Shown piece after piece: positions 18,082 to 27,760 of a stretch of 64,000 bases of DNA; position 1 is the stretch's first letter; each line of letters opens with the position of its first letter. The position numbers were made by a program, and so were the translations under genes. The notes beneath the pieces were generated by a model. It had not been told where the DNA came from and searched no databases. It saw only the letters and a list, made by a program, of their open reading frames with translations. Origin of the DNA: a bacterium (lineage in GTDB: Bacteria > Auribacterota > JABMQX01); NCBI GenBank assembly GCA_030691545.1, contig JAUYEE010000143.1, forward strand, positions 1 through 64,000, written 5' to 3'.

Positions 18082-18897
18082 TTGTCGAGCAAGCGAAGGA
18101 GAATTGTACTTCTCATCATCTTTCTTACCATCTTCGCGTTCCTGAGCCTGTCGGTGACGGTCTCCCGGTCGGTGAAAAGGGTAAGCACTGGCTTTTTCTC
18201 TCCGGTTCTTTCCGCGATGCGCAGTGTGGGTCAGAAGCTGGAGGACATCTGGGACGTAACGTTTCACTCCAACAACATCGCCCGAGAGAATCTTCGCAAG
18301 GAGCGGGAGGTTTTGAAGTTGCGGACGGAGCTGAGGTTAGCTGAGGAGAAGATTCGAGAACTCGGCTCCGTGCACGAGCAACTCGAAGAGCTGGCGAAAC
18401 AGGGACACCAGGTCATCCATGCGCGGGTCATCGGCAGAGAACCGGATAGCTGGTATCACACCTTTCTGATTGATCGAGGCGTGAAGCATGGAGTGGGAAG
18501 AGGGATGCCGGCGGTGCATGGCGAAAACATCGTGGGACGGGTGATCGAGGTGGGGGGAACGTGGAGCCGCGTAAGGCTGATTCTGGACCCCCAGAGCGCG
18601 ATCCCCGGGGTCACACTGGAAGGACACGCTACAGGGGTAATTGTCGGACGCGGAGCCGGGGCGCTGAGGATGACGTACATCGAGCACACGGCGAGGATCA
18701 AGGTCGGGGATACGGTCGTGACGTCGCATTTAGGGAAAGTGCTCGACCACGATGAGGCCCCGCTGCCCGAGGGACTCGTCGTCGGGAAAGTAGTGAGCCT
18801 CTCGCAGGAAGAGGAAGGGCTTTACCAGTCGGCGGAACTGGAATCGGCAGTGCAGTTTCGGGACCTTCGTGAGGTGTTCGTGGTGGCGCCGAGATGA
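18082..18897 (+). CDS. mreC: rod shape-determining protein MreC
   Basis: 271 aa, TTG start. One N-terminal membrane segment (IVLLIIFLTIFAFLSLSVTV), a coiled coil from about residue 65 to 110 (LRKEREVLKLRTELRLAEEK), then the beta-barrel pair of MreC with IDRGVKHGVGRGMPAV and the GxVxxV-type strands. It acts in the periplasm as scaffold for the elongasome between MreB and PBP2. The stop overlaps mreD (ATGA). No mreB is present in the window. Confidence 0.93.
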   Translation: MSSKRRRIVLLIIFLTIFAFLSLSVTVSRSVKRVSTGFFSPVLSAMRSVGQKLEDIWDVTFHSNNIARENLRKEREVLKLRTELRLAEEKIRELGSVHEQLEELAKQGHQVIHARVIGREPDSWYHTFLIDRGVKHGVGRGMPAVHGENIVGRVIEVGGTWSRVRLILDPQSAIPGVTLEGHATGVIVGRGAGALRMTYIEHTARIKVGDTVVTSHLGKVLDHDEAPLPEGLVVGKVVSLSQEEEGLYQSAELESAVQFRDLREVFVVAPR

Positions 18898-19403
18898 AAG
18901 CGCGAACTGTTATTCCGGCTTTAATCGTGTGTGTACTGTTCCAGGTGGTCTTGCCGAACACCATCTGGCTATACGAGACGCTGCGGGTGCAGCTTGTCTT
19001 GATCGCTGTAGCCCTGTTCAGCCTTCAGGAAGATTGGTTTGGCGGAGCGATGACCGGCGTCGCGGGCGGATTTATCATGGACCTGTTCTCGGGCGGGCGA
19101 ATCGGGGTGTATGCCCTCTGCTATGGGATTGTGGGGATGATGGTTGGGCGAGTACAGGAGAGATTGTTCAAGGAGAATCTTGTCACTATTGCGACGGTGA
19201 TGGTGGCGGCGTCGCTTCTCAGTGCGATTTTCGTCGTGCACCTGCTGGGGCTCTACGGGATCGAATATGATTTCTTTGGGGAGTTCTTGAAACGGATTGT
19301 CCCATCGGCGGCGGCAAACGCCATTGTCGGGTGCACGATTTTCTCGATGGCAAGGAAAATTCGGCGTGGAATTCGAGCGGCCCAAAAAAGGTATTACTGG
19401 TAA
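18894..19403 (+). CDS. mreD: rod shape-determining protein MreD
   Basis: 169 aa, about five membrane segments, with the family's central motif (AVALFSLQEDWFGGAMTGVAGGFIMDLFSGGRIG) matching the L..D...G...G...D...G layout. Integral-membrane partner of MreC and PBP2. It overlaps mreC by four bases and PBP2 by 38. Confidence 0.9.
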   Translation: MKARTVIPALIVCVLFQVVLPNTIWLYETLRVQLVLIAVALFSLQEDWFGGAMTGVAGGFIMDLFSGGRIGVYALCYGIVGMMVGRVQERLFKENLVTIATVMVAASLLSAIFVVHLLGLYGIEYDFFGEFLKRIVPSAAANAIVGCTIFSMARKIRRGIRAAQKRYYW

Positions 19404-21177
19404 ACCGCGGGTGCTATTGGTGATAGCAGGGGTATCGTTGTGCCTTGTGGCGGTGCGCCTGTGGTCGCTTCAAATCGCCAGCTCGGACCGCTATCGCGAG
19501 AAAGGGCTGCGGAACAGAATTCGGACAGTCGTCCTGAAACCGCGACGCGGAAATATGTACGATCGCAATTCGACCCTCCTGGTGGGAAACACGCTCCGGT
19601 ACGATGCATCCGTTTTCTACACGGAGTTGGAAAGGAGCGACCAGGGCAGGGCGTTGCTGAGCCGGGTTCTTGAGCGAGTCCTCGGCCTCACACAGGAACA
19701 GGTGAACCGCAGGCTCGACCCGCGGCGCGCGATTCCCTATCTCCCGATGAAAGTGGAGAAAGGCATCAGCGAGGGGCAATTCTATCAGTTGAAATCGGTC
19801 GAGGGGGAAGTGCCGGGTCTTCTGGCGGAGGTTGAGGCGTCGCGCGACTATGTCGAGGGCGATCTGGCGGCGCACGTTCTCGGAGCCGTTGGTGCCATCT
19901 CCCCGGAGATGTATGAGCGATACAAGGAATACGGCTACCAGCGGGACGATGCCGTGGGGATCATGGGACTGGAGAGTATGTTCGAGAGAGAGCTCCAGGG
20001 CAAGAAGGGGAGGCTCCAGGTTCAGGTGGATAATCGCAGTCGCCTGGACCGAGTGATTGAGGAGCAAAAGCCGGAGCCGGGAAAGGACCTGCATCTGACC
20101 ATAGATGCGCGGTTGCAGAGAACCGCGGAGAATGCGCTGTCGGGGAAGAAGGGCGCGGTTGTTGCTCTCGACCCGCGAAACGGCGACGTGCTGGTCATCG
20201 CGAGCTGCCCGACGTTCGACCCGAACGCGTACTCCTTGCCGCGAAGCGACGAGGATGTCGAAAGGATTAAAGCCTGGGGGCAAGAGGGAGACCGCCCCCT
20301 CTACAACCGTGCGATCAGCGTGGCCTATCCGCTGGGGTCGGCCTTCAAGCCGATGGTGGGATTAGCGGGGCTGGAGGCGCGGGTGGTCTCCCGAGACACG
20401 AGCTTTCACTGCCCGGGGGCCTTTTATCTCCCGGGGGTGAGCCGCCCCTGGCGGTGTTACCATAACTATCACCACGGCTGGATCGGGCTGGAGGACGCGC
20501 TCAGAAGGTCGTGCAACGTGTACTTCTATAACTTAGGGCGCGCTCTCGGGGTGGAAGGAATGTGTGATATGGCCTCGCGGCTGCATTTCGGGGAGAAAAC
20601 GGGAATTGTTCTGCCAATGGAAGATGGCGGCATCAACCCGGATGAGGCGTGGAGACAGTCCTCCGACCCCCGCGCGGAGCCCTTCCGCGTCTGGTACACC
20701 GGAAACACCATCAACCTCTCCATCGGACAGGGCCCCCTCGAGGCGACTCCCCTGCAAGCGGCGTGCTCCTACGCGGCACTCGCCAACGGAGGGACCTACT
20801 ATCACCCGAGGCTCGTGTCGAAGATTGTGGGAGGAGGACAGGGGACGGTTTTTCCGGTTCGCTCGGAGGCAATTGGGGTGAGCGAACGTTCCCTTCGCGT
20901 AATCAAAGAGGGAATGAGGAGGGTCGTCCAGGAGCAGGGCGGGACGGCGTACCGGGTGTTTGAGGACGTGTCGTTTCTGAAAGTGGCGGGAAAGACCGGG
21001 ACGGCTCAGTACGGGGCGGGAAACGAGCTGTCCTACACGTGGTTCGCGGGATACGCCCCTTGCGACGCCCCGCGGATTGTCGTGGTGGCGCTCATCGAAG
21101 AAGGCGAGACCGGCGGGGCCACATCCGCGCCAGTCGCCAAGCAGGTCCTCGTGGACTTCTTCACCCTCGGCGGGTAG
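19366..21177 (+). CDS. mrdA: penicillin-binding protein 2 (elongasome transpeptidase)
   Basis: 603 aa from the GTG at 19366, which has AAGGAAAA upstream; an in-frame ATG at 19297 lies deep inside mreD and is less likely. One N-terminal membrane segment (VLLVIAGVSLCLVAV), a dimerisation/pedestal domain, then the transpeptidase with SAFK (S325-K328), SCN (382-384) and KTG (543-545). It cross-links peptidoglycan during cell elongation and sits in the usual mreC-mreD-mrdA order. Confidence 0.95.
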   Translation: MEFERPKKGITGKPRVLLVIAGVSLCLVAVRLWSLQIASSDRYREKGLRNRIRTVVLKPRRGNMYDRNSTLLVGNTLRYDASVFYTELERSDQGRALLSRVLERVLGLTQEQVNRRLDPRRAIPYLPMKVEKGISEGQFYQLKSVEGEVPGLLAEVEASRDYVEGDLAAHVLGAVGAISPEMYERYKEYGYQRDDAVGIMGLESMFERELQGKKGRLQVQVDNRSRLDRVIEEQKPEPGKDLHLTIDARLQRTAENALSGKKGAVVALDPRNGDVLVIASCPTFDPNAYSLPRSDEDVERIKAWGQEGDRPLYNRAISVAYPLGSAFKPMVGLAGLEARVVSRDTSFHCPGAFYLPGVSRPWRCYHNYHHGWIGLEDALRRSCNVYFYNLGRALGVEGMCDMASRLHFGEKTGIVLPMEDGGINPDEAWRQSSDPRAEPFRVWYTGNTINLSIGQGPLEATPLQAACSYAALANGGTYYHPRLVSKIVGGGQGTVFPVRSEAIGVSERSLRVIKEGMRRVVQEQGGTAYRVFEDVSFLKVAGKTGTAQYGAGNELSYTWFAGYAPCDAPRIVVVALIEEGETGGATSAPVAKQVLVDFFTLGG

Positions 21178-21339
21178 CGCGGGAGACGCCTTTCGCCGAC
21201 TATGTCAGCTTTGCGAGGAACCGCGTGCGACGTGCCGCAAGCGTTTCTATTTCTGTTGATGCACCACCAGGACTTGGGTATTGTCACCAATGGTGATTCA
21301 TTGTGGGGCGTGAGACGCGTCCCATATAAGGAGATTGTC

Positions 21340-21573
21340 ATGGAAACTTATCGTTTGCAGGTCATCATCGAGCAGGACGAGGATGGTCTTTACGTGGCCG
21401 ACGTGCCCGCACTTGTGGGCTGCCACACCCAGGGCGGAACCTTTGAGGAAGCACTGGATAACATCCGCGAGGTCGCAAGGATGTGCCTTGAGGAGATGAA
21501 GGAAGACGGTGAGGTCATTGAGCTGCGATGCCCGCAGGCTGTGGGAATCAAGACAGTTGAAGTTGTTCTGTAG
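21340..21573 (+). CDS. HicB-like antitoxin or solitary HicB-fold protein
   Basis: 77 aa from the ATG at 21340 with AAGGAG upstream. The sequence RLQVIIEQDEDGLYVADVPAL-VGCHTQG-TFEEALDNI is the HicB partial RNase-H fold. In TA modules HicB binds and represses HicA; no HicA (about 60-80 aa with a catalytic histidine) is found on either side, so this is an orphan. Its tail lacks an evident DNA-binding domain. Confidence 0.85.
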   Translation: METYRLQVIIEQDEDGLYVADVPALVGCHTQGGTFEEALDNIREVARMCLEEMKEDGEVIELRCPQAVGIKTVEVVL

Positions 21574-21636
21574 GACAAGGTCGCAGGACAATGAAATGTG
21601 TCCTATTAGTCCTAACAAGTACAAGGAGATGGCGTT

Positions 21637-22956
21637 ATGGTTGGTAAAAAGCGCATCACACGTAGAGATTTCTTTAAGGGAGCTGTTGCGGCTGCGGTCG
21701 CCGCGCCGTATGTGGTTCGGTCGTCCGCCCTGGGTCTTGAGGAGAGCGTCGCCCCGAGCGAGCGGGTCACGCTGGGCATGATCGGCGTTGGAGATCACGG
21801 CGTCGGGCGAAACCTTAAGATGTTCTTACCTCAGCCGGATGCACAGGTCCTCGCCGTGTGCGACGTGGACGCCAAACTGCGAGAGAACGCGAAGAAGATG
21901 GTCGAGGCGCAGTACGCCGACGCAATGTCAAAAGGGTCGTACAAGGGATGCGATGCGTACAACGATTTCCGCGAAGTCATCGCCCGGAAAGACATTGACG
22001 CCATCATGAACTCGACGCCGGACCACTGGCATGTGATTCCCTGCGTGATGGCGGCGAAGGCGGGAAAAGACACCATGTCCGAGAAGCCGTTGACCCTGAC
22101 CGTCCTCGAAGGGCGAATCCTCGCCGACACGGTGAAGAAGTACAATCGCATCTCCCAGGTGGCTTCGGAAAACCGCTCCATCCCCGTGTATCACCGGATG
22201 TGCGAACTCGTTCGCAACGGGCGGATCGGACAATTGAAGAAGATTTATGTGAAATTGCCGAAAGGCCGCTGGCTTCGTCAGGCGAGCATGGAATTCGGTC
22301 CCCCGCCGAAGGACCTTGACTACGACATGTGGCTCGGGCAGGCCCCCGAGGCGCCGTACTGCGAGGCGCGTTGTCATTGGAACTTCCGCTGGGTGCTCGA
22401 TTACTCCGGCGGGATGCTGACGGACTGGGGCGCCCACATCATTGACCTCGCTCAGTGGGGAAATAGCACCGAGCACACTGGCCCCGTCGAGGTCGAGGGA
22501 AAAGGCGTCTTCCCCATCGAGGGCATTTACAACAGCGCCACGGAATTCGACATCAACTACAAGTACGCCAATGGCGTCGAGCTGAACGTCTCCTCGAGTG
22601 AGCCGGGTCTCCGCTTCGAGGGAACCGACGGCTGGATCGAGAACTCCGGCTGGACGGCTCCGCTTAAGGCTGAGCCGGAGTCGGTTCTCACTTCTGAGAT
22701 CGGTCCCAACGAGACGCATCTGTACACCTGCCCGGGCGGCGAACAGCGCAACTTCCTCGACTGCGTGAAATCTCGCAAGCCGTGTTACGCGCCGTTCGAG
22801 ATCGGCCACCGCACCATCACCATCGCGCACATCGGCCACATTGCGATGATCCTCGGACGAAAGCTGAAATGGGACCCGGACAAGGAGCTTTTCGTCAACG
22901 ATCCCGGGGCAAACCTCCTGCTCAGTCGGCACATGCGACCGCCGTGGACGTTGTAA
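21637..22956 (+). CDS. Tat-exported Gfo/Idh/MocA family oxidoreductase
   Basis: 439 aa. Tat signal KKRITRRDFFKGAVAAAVAAP at the start; AAGGAG ribosome site. The Rossmann fold begins VTLGMIGVGDHGVGRNL, with VCDVD at the end of the second strand, STPDHWH and the EKP motif at 149-151. The C-terminal half has the GGMLTDWGAHIIDLAQW segment typical of the family. These proteins oxidise or reduce sugars using NAD(P); this exported subgroup is expanded in Planctomycetota and relatives. The following TIM-barrel gene suggests the two handle the same carbohydrate. Confidence 0.92.
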   Translation: MVGKKRITRRDFFKGAVAAAVAAPYVVRSSALGLEESVAPSERVTLGMIGVGDHGVGRNLKMFLPQPDAQVLAVCDVDAKLRENAKKMVEAQYADAMSKGSYKGCDAYNDFREVIARKDIDAIMNSTPDHWHVIPCVMAAKAGKDTMSEKPLTLTVLEGRILADTVKKYNRISQVASENRSIPVYHRMCELVRNGRIGQLKKIYVKLPKGRWLRQASMEFGPPPKDLDYDMWLGQAPEAPYCEARCHWNFRWVLDYSGGMLTDWGAHIIDLAQWGNSTEHTGPVEVEGKGVFPIEGIYNSATEFDINYKYANGVELNVSSSEPGLRFEGTDGWIENSGWTAPLKAEPESVLTSEIGPNETHLYTCPGGEQRNFLDCVKSRKPCYAPFEIGHRTITIAHIGHIAMILGRKLKWDPDKELFVNDPGANLLLSRHMRPPWTL

Positions 22957-22989
22957 ACGCTGCGGTTCACAAGTTGCATGATCTACTTT

Positions 22990-23066
22990 GGGACAGGATT
23001 ACAGGATCACCCGGACGAGTATTCTGCCGGTTTACGGCATCCTGTGCATCCTGTTATCCTGTCAAG
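22990..23066. repeat. imperfect palindrome of GACAGGAT/ATCCTGTC type
   Basis: GGACAGGATTACAGGAT faces ATCCTGTGCATCCTGTTATC across about 40 bases. A second copy of the same family lies at 37563-37615. Such dispersed inverted repeats are frequent in planctomycete-like genomes; no gene is present in 22957-23150. Confidence 0.6.
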
Positions 23067-23150
23067 GAAAGGCACCGTGCGCCTCGATAGGTGGCGTGAT
23101 TCTTGAGTTAGCGCACTAAGGAAATCAACCGTACGAAGGGGGAGCGAATC

Positions 23151-24041
23151 ATGACTCTGATAAGAACTCTGACTCACACACTCATGGCAGCAGTATGCTT
23201 CTGCATCTTCACCGACGCGGCGGCGATGGAAACAGCCGGTTCATCTGGAACGGAGGGGCTGGCCAATCCATTCTTTGCGATGGACACGGGCACGAAAGAT
23301 GAGAAGCATCAGACACCGAAAGCCCAGGCGGAGATGCTCAAGGAGTTGGGCTATCCGGGAATCGGCGGCAGCCTCGACAATCTCTCCGAGATGCTTGATG
23401 AACTGGACAGAAATGGGCTGAAGTTGTTCGCCGTTTACACCGGCGCCTGGCTGGACACGGACAAGGACAAATACGAGCCGCGCCTGAAAGAGGCAGTCAA
23501 GCTCCTCAAAGGCCGGGACACCATTATCTGGCTTTTCATTCAGAGCAGCCAGCATAAGCTATCATCCCCTGACGGCGACCCGCGCGCCGTGGAAATCGTT
23601 CGCGAAATCGCGGATATGGCGGATGAGTCGGGACTGAAAGTGGCTCTGTATCCGCACACGAATTTCTGGCTGGAACGAGTTGAAGACGCCGTTCGTGTCG
23701 CGGAAAAAGTCAACCGGAAGAATGTCGGAGTGACATTTAACCTCTGTCACTGGTTGATGGTTGACAAAAAGGAGAGCCTGGAGGCGCGGTTGAAGTTAGC
23801 GATGCCGTACCTGTATGTCGTGACCATCAACGGCGCCGACAGCGGCGGCAAAAACTGGACCACCTTGATTCAGACCCTCGATCGTGGAACCTTTGACATT
23901 CACAAATTCCTGAAAACCCTCAAATCCCTCGGCTATAAAGGCCCCATCGGCCTCCAGCACTATGGCATTAAAGGCGACGCCCGCGAAAACCTCAACCGCT
24001 CCCTTGAAGCCTGGAGAAGACTCTCGCGGCCGAACTCGTAA
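23151..24041 (+). CDS. exported sugar phosphate isomerase/epimerase-like TIM barrel
   Basis: 296 aa with a signal peptide of about 25 residues (TLMAAVCFCIFTDAAAM). The fold is that of xylose-isomerase-like TIM barrels (AP endonuclease 2 family): GIGGSLDNLSEMLDELDRNGLKLFAVY, ADESGLKVALYPHTNFW, VGVTFNLCHWLMV and YKGPIGLQHYGI carry the expected metal-ligand positions (E, H, D/N, H, E-type set), although not all were checked. It follows the Gfo/Idh/MocA gene on the same strand, a common pairing in carbohydrate catabolism. Substrate unknown. Confidence 0.85.
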   Translation: MTLIRTLTHTLMAAVCFCIFTDAAAMETAGSSGTEGLANPFFAMDTGTKDEKHQTPKAQAEMLKELGYPGIGGSLDNLSEMLDELDRNGLKLFAVYTGAWLDTDKDKYEPRLKEAVKLLKGRDTIIWLFIQSSQHKLSSPDGDPRAVEIVREIADMADESGLKVALYPHTNFWLERVEDAVRVAEKVNRKNVGVTFNLCHWLMVDKKESLEARLKLAMPYLYVVTINGADSGGKNWTTLIQTLDRGTFDIHKFLKTLKSLGYKGPIGLQHYGIKGDARENLNRSLEAWRRLSRPNS

Positions 24042-24167
24042 AGGACCGATAAGACATTTGCACCGCAGTTTCTCGGACGAAAGATCCCGAAAACAATGCA
24101 TGCGGCCGAGAGTTGCTTGTATAGTAGATGGGTCTGAGAGCGCCAAGCGCGCGAAGGTGCGTGCGAC

Positions 24168-27100
24168 ATGAACAAGGAAATGACAATCGAGAAGTCTCTC
24201 CAAGCCTTCGCTGAGGCCGTCACCGCCAAAACGTCACAGTTGACGCCTGGAGAGCCGGAGGACCAACTGCGCGGTCCATTGGAGAACTTCATGGCCGTGG
24301 CAGCCGAAGCCCTCGGCTGGAGCGTTGTCTGCACCGGCGAAACGAAGCTGCCAGGCCGTCTCGGCAAACCCGACTACGCCGTCCATCTGAACAAGCTCCT
24401 TGCGGGCTATGTCGAACTAAAAGCCCCCGGCGTCGGCGCGAATCCCAAGCGTTTCTCGGGCCACAACCGCGATCAGTGGAAGCGGTTCCAGCCCATCCCA
24501 AACCTGCTCTACTGCGACGGAAATGAATGGGCACTCTATCGCAGTGGCGAGCTGGTGGACAAGCTCGTCCGTCTTTCCGGCGACATCGCCACCGATGGAA
24601 AGAAGGCCGTCGGCCCGGGTGATCCGCAGGCCGTTGAGCGCCTGCTTCGGGAATTCTTCTCCTGGCAACCCATCATCCCAATGGACCGCGACGGCAAGAT
24701 TGACCTCAAGGCCTTCGCCGGACTGCTGGCTCCGCTCTGCCGCATGGTGCGCGACGATGTGACCGACGCGCTTCGGGACCCCGACTCCCCGCTCGTCCAG
24801 CTCGCCAGGGATTGGCGGCAATTGCTCTTTCCTGACGCCCCGGACGAGCAATTTGCCGATGCCTACGCTCAGACCGTCGCCTTCGCTTTGTTGCTCGGCC
24901 GCAGCGAGGGGGCGGACCCACTGACCCTCGACAGTGCCGAAAAGGCCCTATCCTCCCAGCATAGCCTCCTTTCTCGCGCGCTTCAGGTGCTGACCGACCC
25001 CAGCGCGCGGGCCGAGATGTCCGCCTCGGTTGACCTGCTCCTCCGCATCATCGGCGTTGTGCCGTCACTCACGCTTATCGGTCCCGATAATGCCTGGCTC
25101 TATTTCTATGAGGACTTCCTCGCCATTTACGACCCAAAGCTGCGCAAGGACGCAGGGGCCTACTATACGCCCCCGGAGGTTGTCCGCGCCCAAGTCCACC
25201 TGATTGATGATCTACTGGTGAATCGCCTCGGAAAGCCCTTGGGTTTCGCCGACCCCGGTGTTATCACGCTCGATCCCGCCGCGGGCACGGGCACTTACCA
25301 CTTGGGCGTCATCGAGCACGCGTTGCGCAGAGTCGAAGCCGCGGAGGGCGCCGGCGCCGTGCCCGGCCGGGCCACCTCGCTCGCCGCGAACCTTTACGGT
25401 TTCGAAAATATGGTCGGTCCCTTCGCGGTGACCGAACTGCGCACGAGCCGCGCCCTGCGCGACCGCGGGGCCACGCTCCCCGAGGGCGGCTCCCACATCT
25501 ACCTGACCGACACGCTCGAAAGCCCGCATGCCCACCCGCGTCAACTCCCGGTGTTCCTCAAGCCCATCGCCGAGCAACACACAAAGGCCCTGAAGGTGAA
25601 GAGCAAGGTCCCAGTCATCGTCTGCCTCGGCAATCCGCCCTACGACCGCCATGAGGCCGCCACCGTCAAAAACATGGCGCGCACCGGAGGCTGGGTCCGC
25701 TGGGGCGACGCCGAAAAGGGCGCGGACGCCATCTTCCGCGATTTCCTCGATCCGGCGCTCGCCGCCGGGCACGGCGTCCACGTCAAGAATCTCTACAATC
25801 TCTACGTCTATTTCTGGCGTTGGGCGTTGTGGAAGGTCTTCGAGCACGAGACCGCTCACGGGCCGGGCGTCGTCAGTTTCATCAGCGCGTCGAGCTACCT
25901 CGACGGCGATGCCTTTTGCGGGATGCGCGAGCACATGCGCCGGCTGTGCGACGAAGTCTGGATTCTCGACCTCGGGGGCGAAGGACGCGGCACGCGCAAG
26001 AGCGATAACGTCTTCGCCATACAGACCCCCGTGGCCGTCGGCGTCGCGGTCCGCGCCGGAGAGGCCAAGAGGAGCAAACCTGCCGCCGTCCATTACGCCC
26101 GCATCGGGGGCTCGCGCGACGATAAACTCGGGACGCTCGACGCGATCCGGGATTTCGCAAGCGTCAAATGGCAGGATTGCCCCAGCGATTGGCAAGCCCC
26201 CTTCCGCCCCGCAGGAAAGGGCGCATACTTCGACTCACCTCTCCTGACCGACCTCGTGCCATGGCAGCATTCGGGCGCGCAATTCAAGCGCACCTGGGCG
26301 ATATCCCCAGATCCAGAAACGCTCGATAAGCGCTGGCGCGCGTTGCTGTCCGCGACCGACAAGGTTGAGGCCTTTAGGGAAACCCGTGATCGAAAGATAG
26401 GCTCGAAATGCCCTCCGCTCATGCAGGGAGAGCAACCTCGAAAGGCCCTCGATCAATTGCCCCGCAACGCTCCCGCTCCCCGAATCGAGCGCTACGCCTA
26501 CCGTTCCTTCGACAGACAATGGATATTCGCGGACTCGCGCTTGGGCGACTTCCTGCGCCCTGACCTCTGGCGCGCCCATGGCGAACGTCAGGTGTATCTG
26601 ACAAGTCTCCTCAATCATCCGCTTGGGCGAGGCCCAGCAACGACAGCTTCCGCGCTGGTTCCCGACTTGCATCATTTTCGTGGCTCATATGGAGCAAAAG
26701 AAACGTTTCCCTTTTATCGCAATGCCGAGGCGACGGAGGCCAACATCCTCCCTGGTCTGCTGGACGTGCTCCGCAGGGCGTACAAGCGGAAAGTGACGGC
26801 GGAGGATTTCGTCGCCTACGTCTATGGGGCGCTGGCCCAGCCCGCTTTCACGGCGCGCTATGCGAAGGAACTGGAGACTCGAGAATTGCGCGTGCCGATC
26901 ACGAAGGACGCCGTCCTTTTCGAGAAGGTGCTCGCCATCGGGGCGCGGCTTCTGTGGCTGCACACTTACGGCGAGCGTTTCGTGCCCGAAGGCCAGCGGC
27001 GCGGCCAAGTCCCGCCGGGCCATGCGAAATGCATCAAGGCCGTGCCCGGTGACCCGGACGGCTATCCCGAATGCTTCGACTATAACGACGCCACGCAGAC

Positions 27101-27464
27101 CCTCCACGTCGGCGATGGCCAATTCCGCCCGGTGGCGCGCGAGGTGTTCGAGTTCGAGGTCTCGGGCCTCAAGGTCGTGCAGTCCTGGCTCAAGTATCGC
27201 ATGAAGAAGGGGGCGGGCAAGAAGTCCTCTCCCCTCGACGACATCCGCCCCGAGCGCTGGACCAGCCAGTTCACCACCGAACTGCTTGAGCTCCTCTGGG
27301 TGCTGGAGGCGACCGTCGAGGGCTATCCCGGACAGGCGAAGCTGCTGGGGGCTCTCGTCGCCGGCCCCTGCTTCCGCGCCGACGAACTGCCCGAAGTTCC
27401 CGAAGAAATGCGCAAGCCCCCCTCCGCCCGCCCATCCGGCGATACCCTATTCGGGGACTTGTAG
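24168..27464 (+). CDS. single-chain restriction-modification enzyme (N6-adenine methyltransferase fused to PD-(D/E)xK nuclease)
   Basis: 1098 aa. N-terminal nuclease: D69 and E83-L-K85 give a PD-x13-ExK pattern (KPDYAVHL, GYVELKAPG). Helical linker, then the methyltransferase: DAGAYYTPPEVV, SAM motif DPAAGTGT (369-376) and catalytic NPPY (489-492). The last 450 residues should be target recognition (RPFDxR-like RYAYRSFDRQWIF, DFVAYVYGALAQP). No helicase motifs lie between nuclease and methyltransferase, so it is closer to type IIG than to long type ISP enzymes. It would methylate adenine in its site and cut unmodified foreign DNA. It stands at the left edge of the TA-rich island. Confidence 0.9.
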   Translation: MNKEMTIEKSLQAFAEAVTAKTSQLTPGEPEDQLRGPLENFMAVAAEALGWSVVCTGETKLPGRLGKPDYAVHLNKLLAGYVELKAPGVGANPKRFSGHNRDQWKRFQPIPNLLYCDGNEWALYRSGELVDKLVRLSGDIATDGKKAVGPGDPQAVERLLREFFSWQPIIPMDRDGKIDLKAFAGLLAPLCRMVRDDVTDALRDPDSPLVQLARDWRQLLFPDAPDEQFADAYAQTVAFALLLGRSEGADPLTLDSAEKALSSQHSLLSRALQVLTDPSARAEMSASVDLLLRIIGVVPSLTLIGPDNAWLYFYEDFLAIYDPKLRKDAGAYYTPPEVVRAQVHLIDDLLVNRLGKPLGFADPGVITLDPAAGTGTYHLGVIEHALRRVEAAEGAGAVPGRATSLAANLYGFENMVGPFAVTELRTSRALRDRGATLPEGGSHIYLTDTLESPHAHPRQLPVFLKPIAEQHTKALKVKSKVPVIVCLGNPPYDRHEAATVKNMARTGGWVRWGDAEKGADAIFRDFLDPALAAGHGVHVKNLYNLYVYFWRWALWKVFEHETAHGPGVVSFISASSYLDGDAFCGMREHMRRLCDEVWILDLGGEGRGTRKSDNVFAIQTPVAVGVAVRAGEAKRSKPAAVHYARIGGSRDDKLGTLDAIRDFASVKWQDCPSDWQAPFRPAGKGAYFDSPLLTDLVPWQHSGAQFKRTWAISPDPETLDKRWRALLSATDKVEAFRETRDRKIGSKCPPLMQGEQPRKALDQLPRNAPAPRIERYAYRSFDRQWIFADSRLGDFLRPDLWRAHGERQVYLTSLLNHPLGRGPATTASALVPDLHHFRGSYGAKETFPFYRNAEATEANILPGLLDVLRRAYKRKVTAEDFVAYVYGALAQPAFTARYAKELETRELRVPITKDAVLFEKVLAIGARLLWLHTYGERFVPEGQRRGQVPPGHAKCIKAVPGDPDGYPECFDYNDATQTLHVGDGQFRPVAREVFEFEVSGLKVVQSWLKYRMKKGAGKKSSPLDDIRPERWTSQFTTELLELLWVLEATVEGYPGQAKLLGALVAGPCFRADELPEVPEEMRKPPSARPSGDTLFGDL

Positions 27465-27670
27465 GCCGTGGCGAGTATGAAACCTGGGTGTTTCCCGCCG
27501 GGTCGCAGAGAGGGCAGAGGGGACGGGTCAGACGCCGCCTTTGGCGGCACGGCTTGAGATCATGGACGAGGGGCCCATGCGACCACAAATGTCGCGGCCC
27601 TGTTGCGTGCAGGCGGGACGCCTGCGGTACAACCGCTCGAGAGTCAGCGATCAACAGTGCGGTACAAGAG

Positions 27671-27760
27671 CATGAGCGGGAGATAGACCGGCTGGTCTAT
27701 GAGCTGTACGGGCTGACCCCCGCCGAGATCAAGCTGGTGGAGGAGAGCGCGAAGCCATGA
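27671..27760 (+). pseudogene. stranded methyltransferase C-terminal tail, copy 1
   Basis: The 30 codons before the stop at 27760 read HEREIDRLVYELYGLT-P-AEIKLVEE, the usual last residues of N6-adenine methyltransferases of the Eco57I/TaqI type. No catalytic region precedes it: upstream (27465-27670) is a REP-like palindrome (GGCGGGACGCCTGCGGTAC) and no coding. The stop overlaps the next start (ATGA). It is a leftover from recombination, or a short coupled leader. Confidence 0.6.

Noticed and set aside
25212..26195. Long frame on the minus strand inside the restriction-modification gene
   Set aside because: It mirrors the strongly coding plus strand in high-GC DNA; composition is that of an antisense shadow and no family is recognisable.
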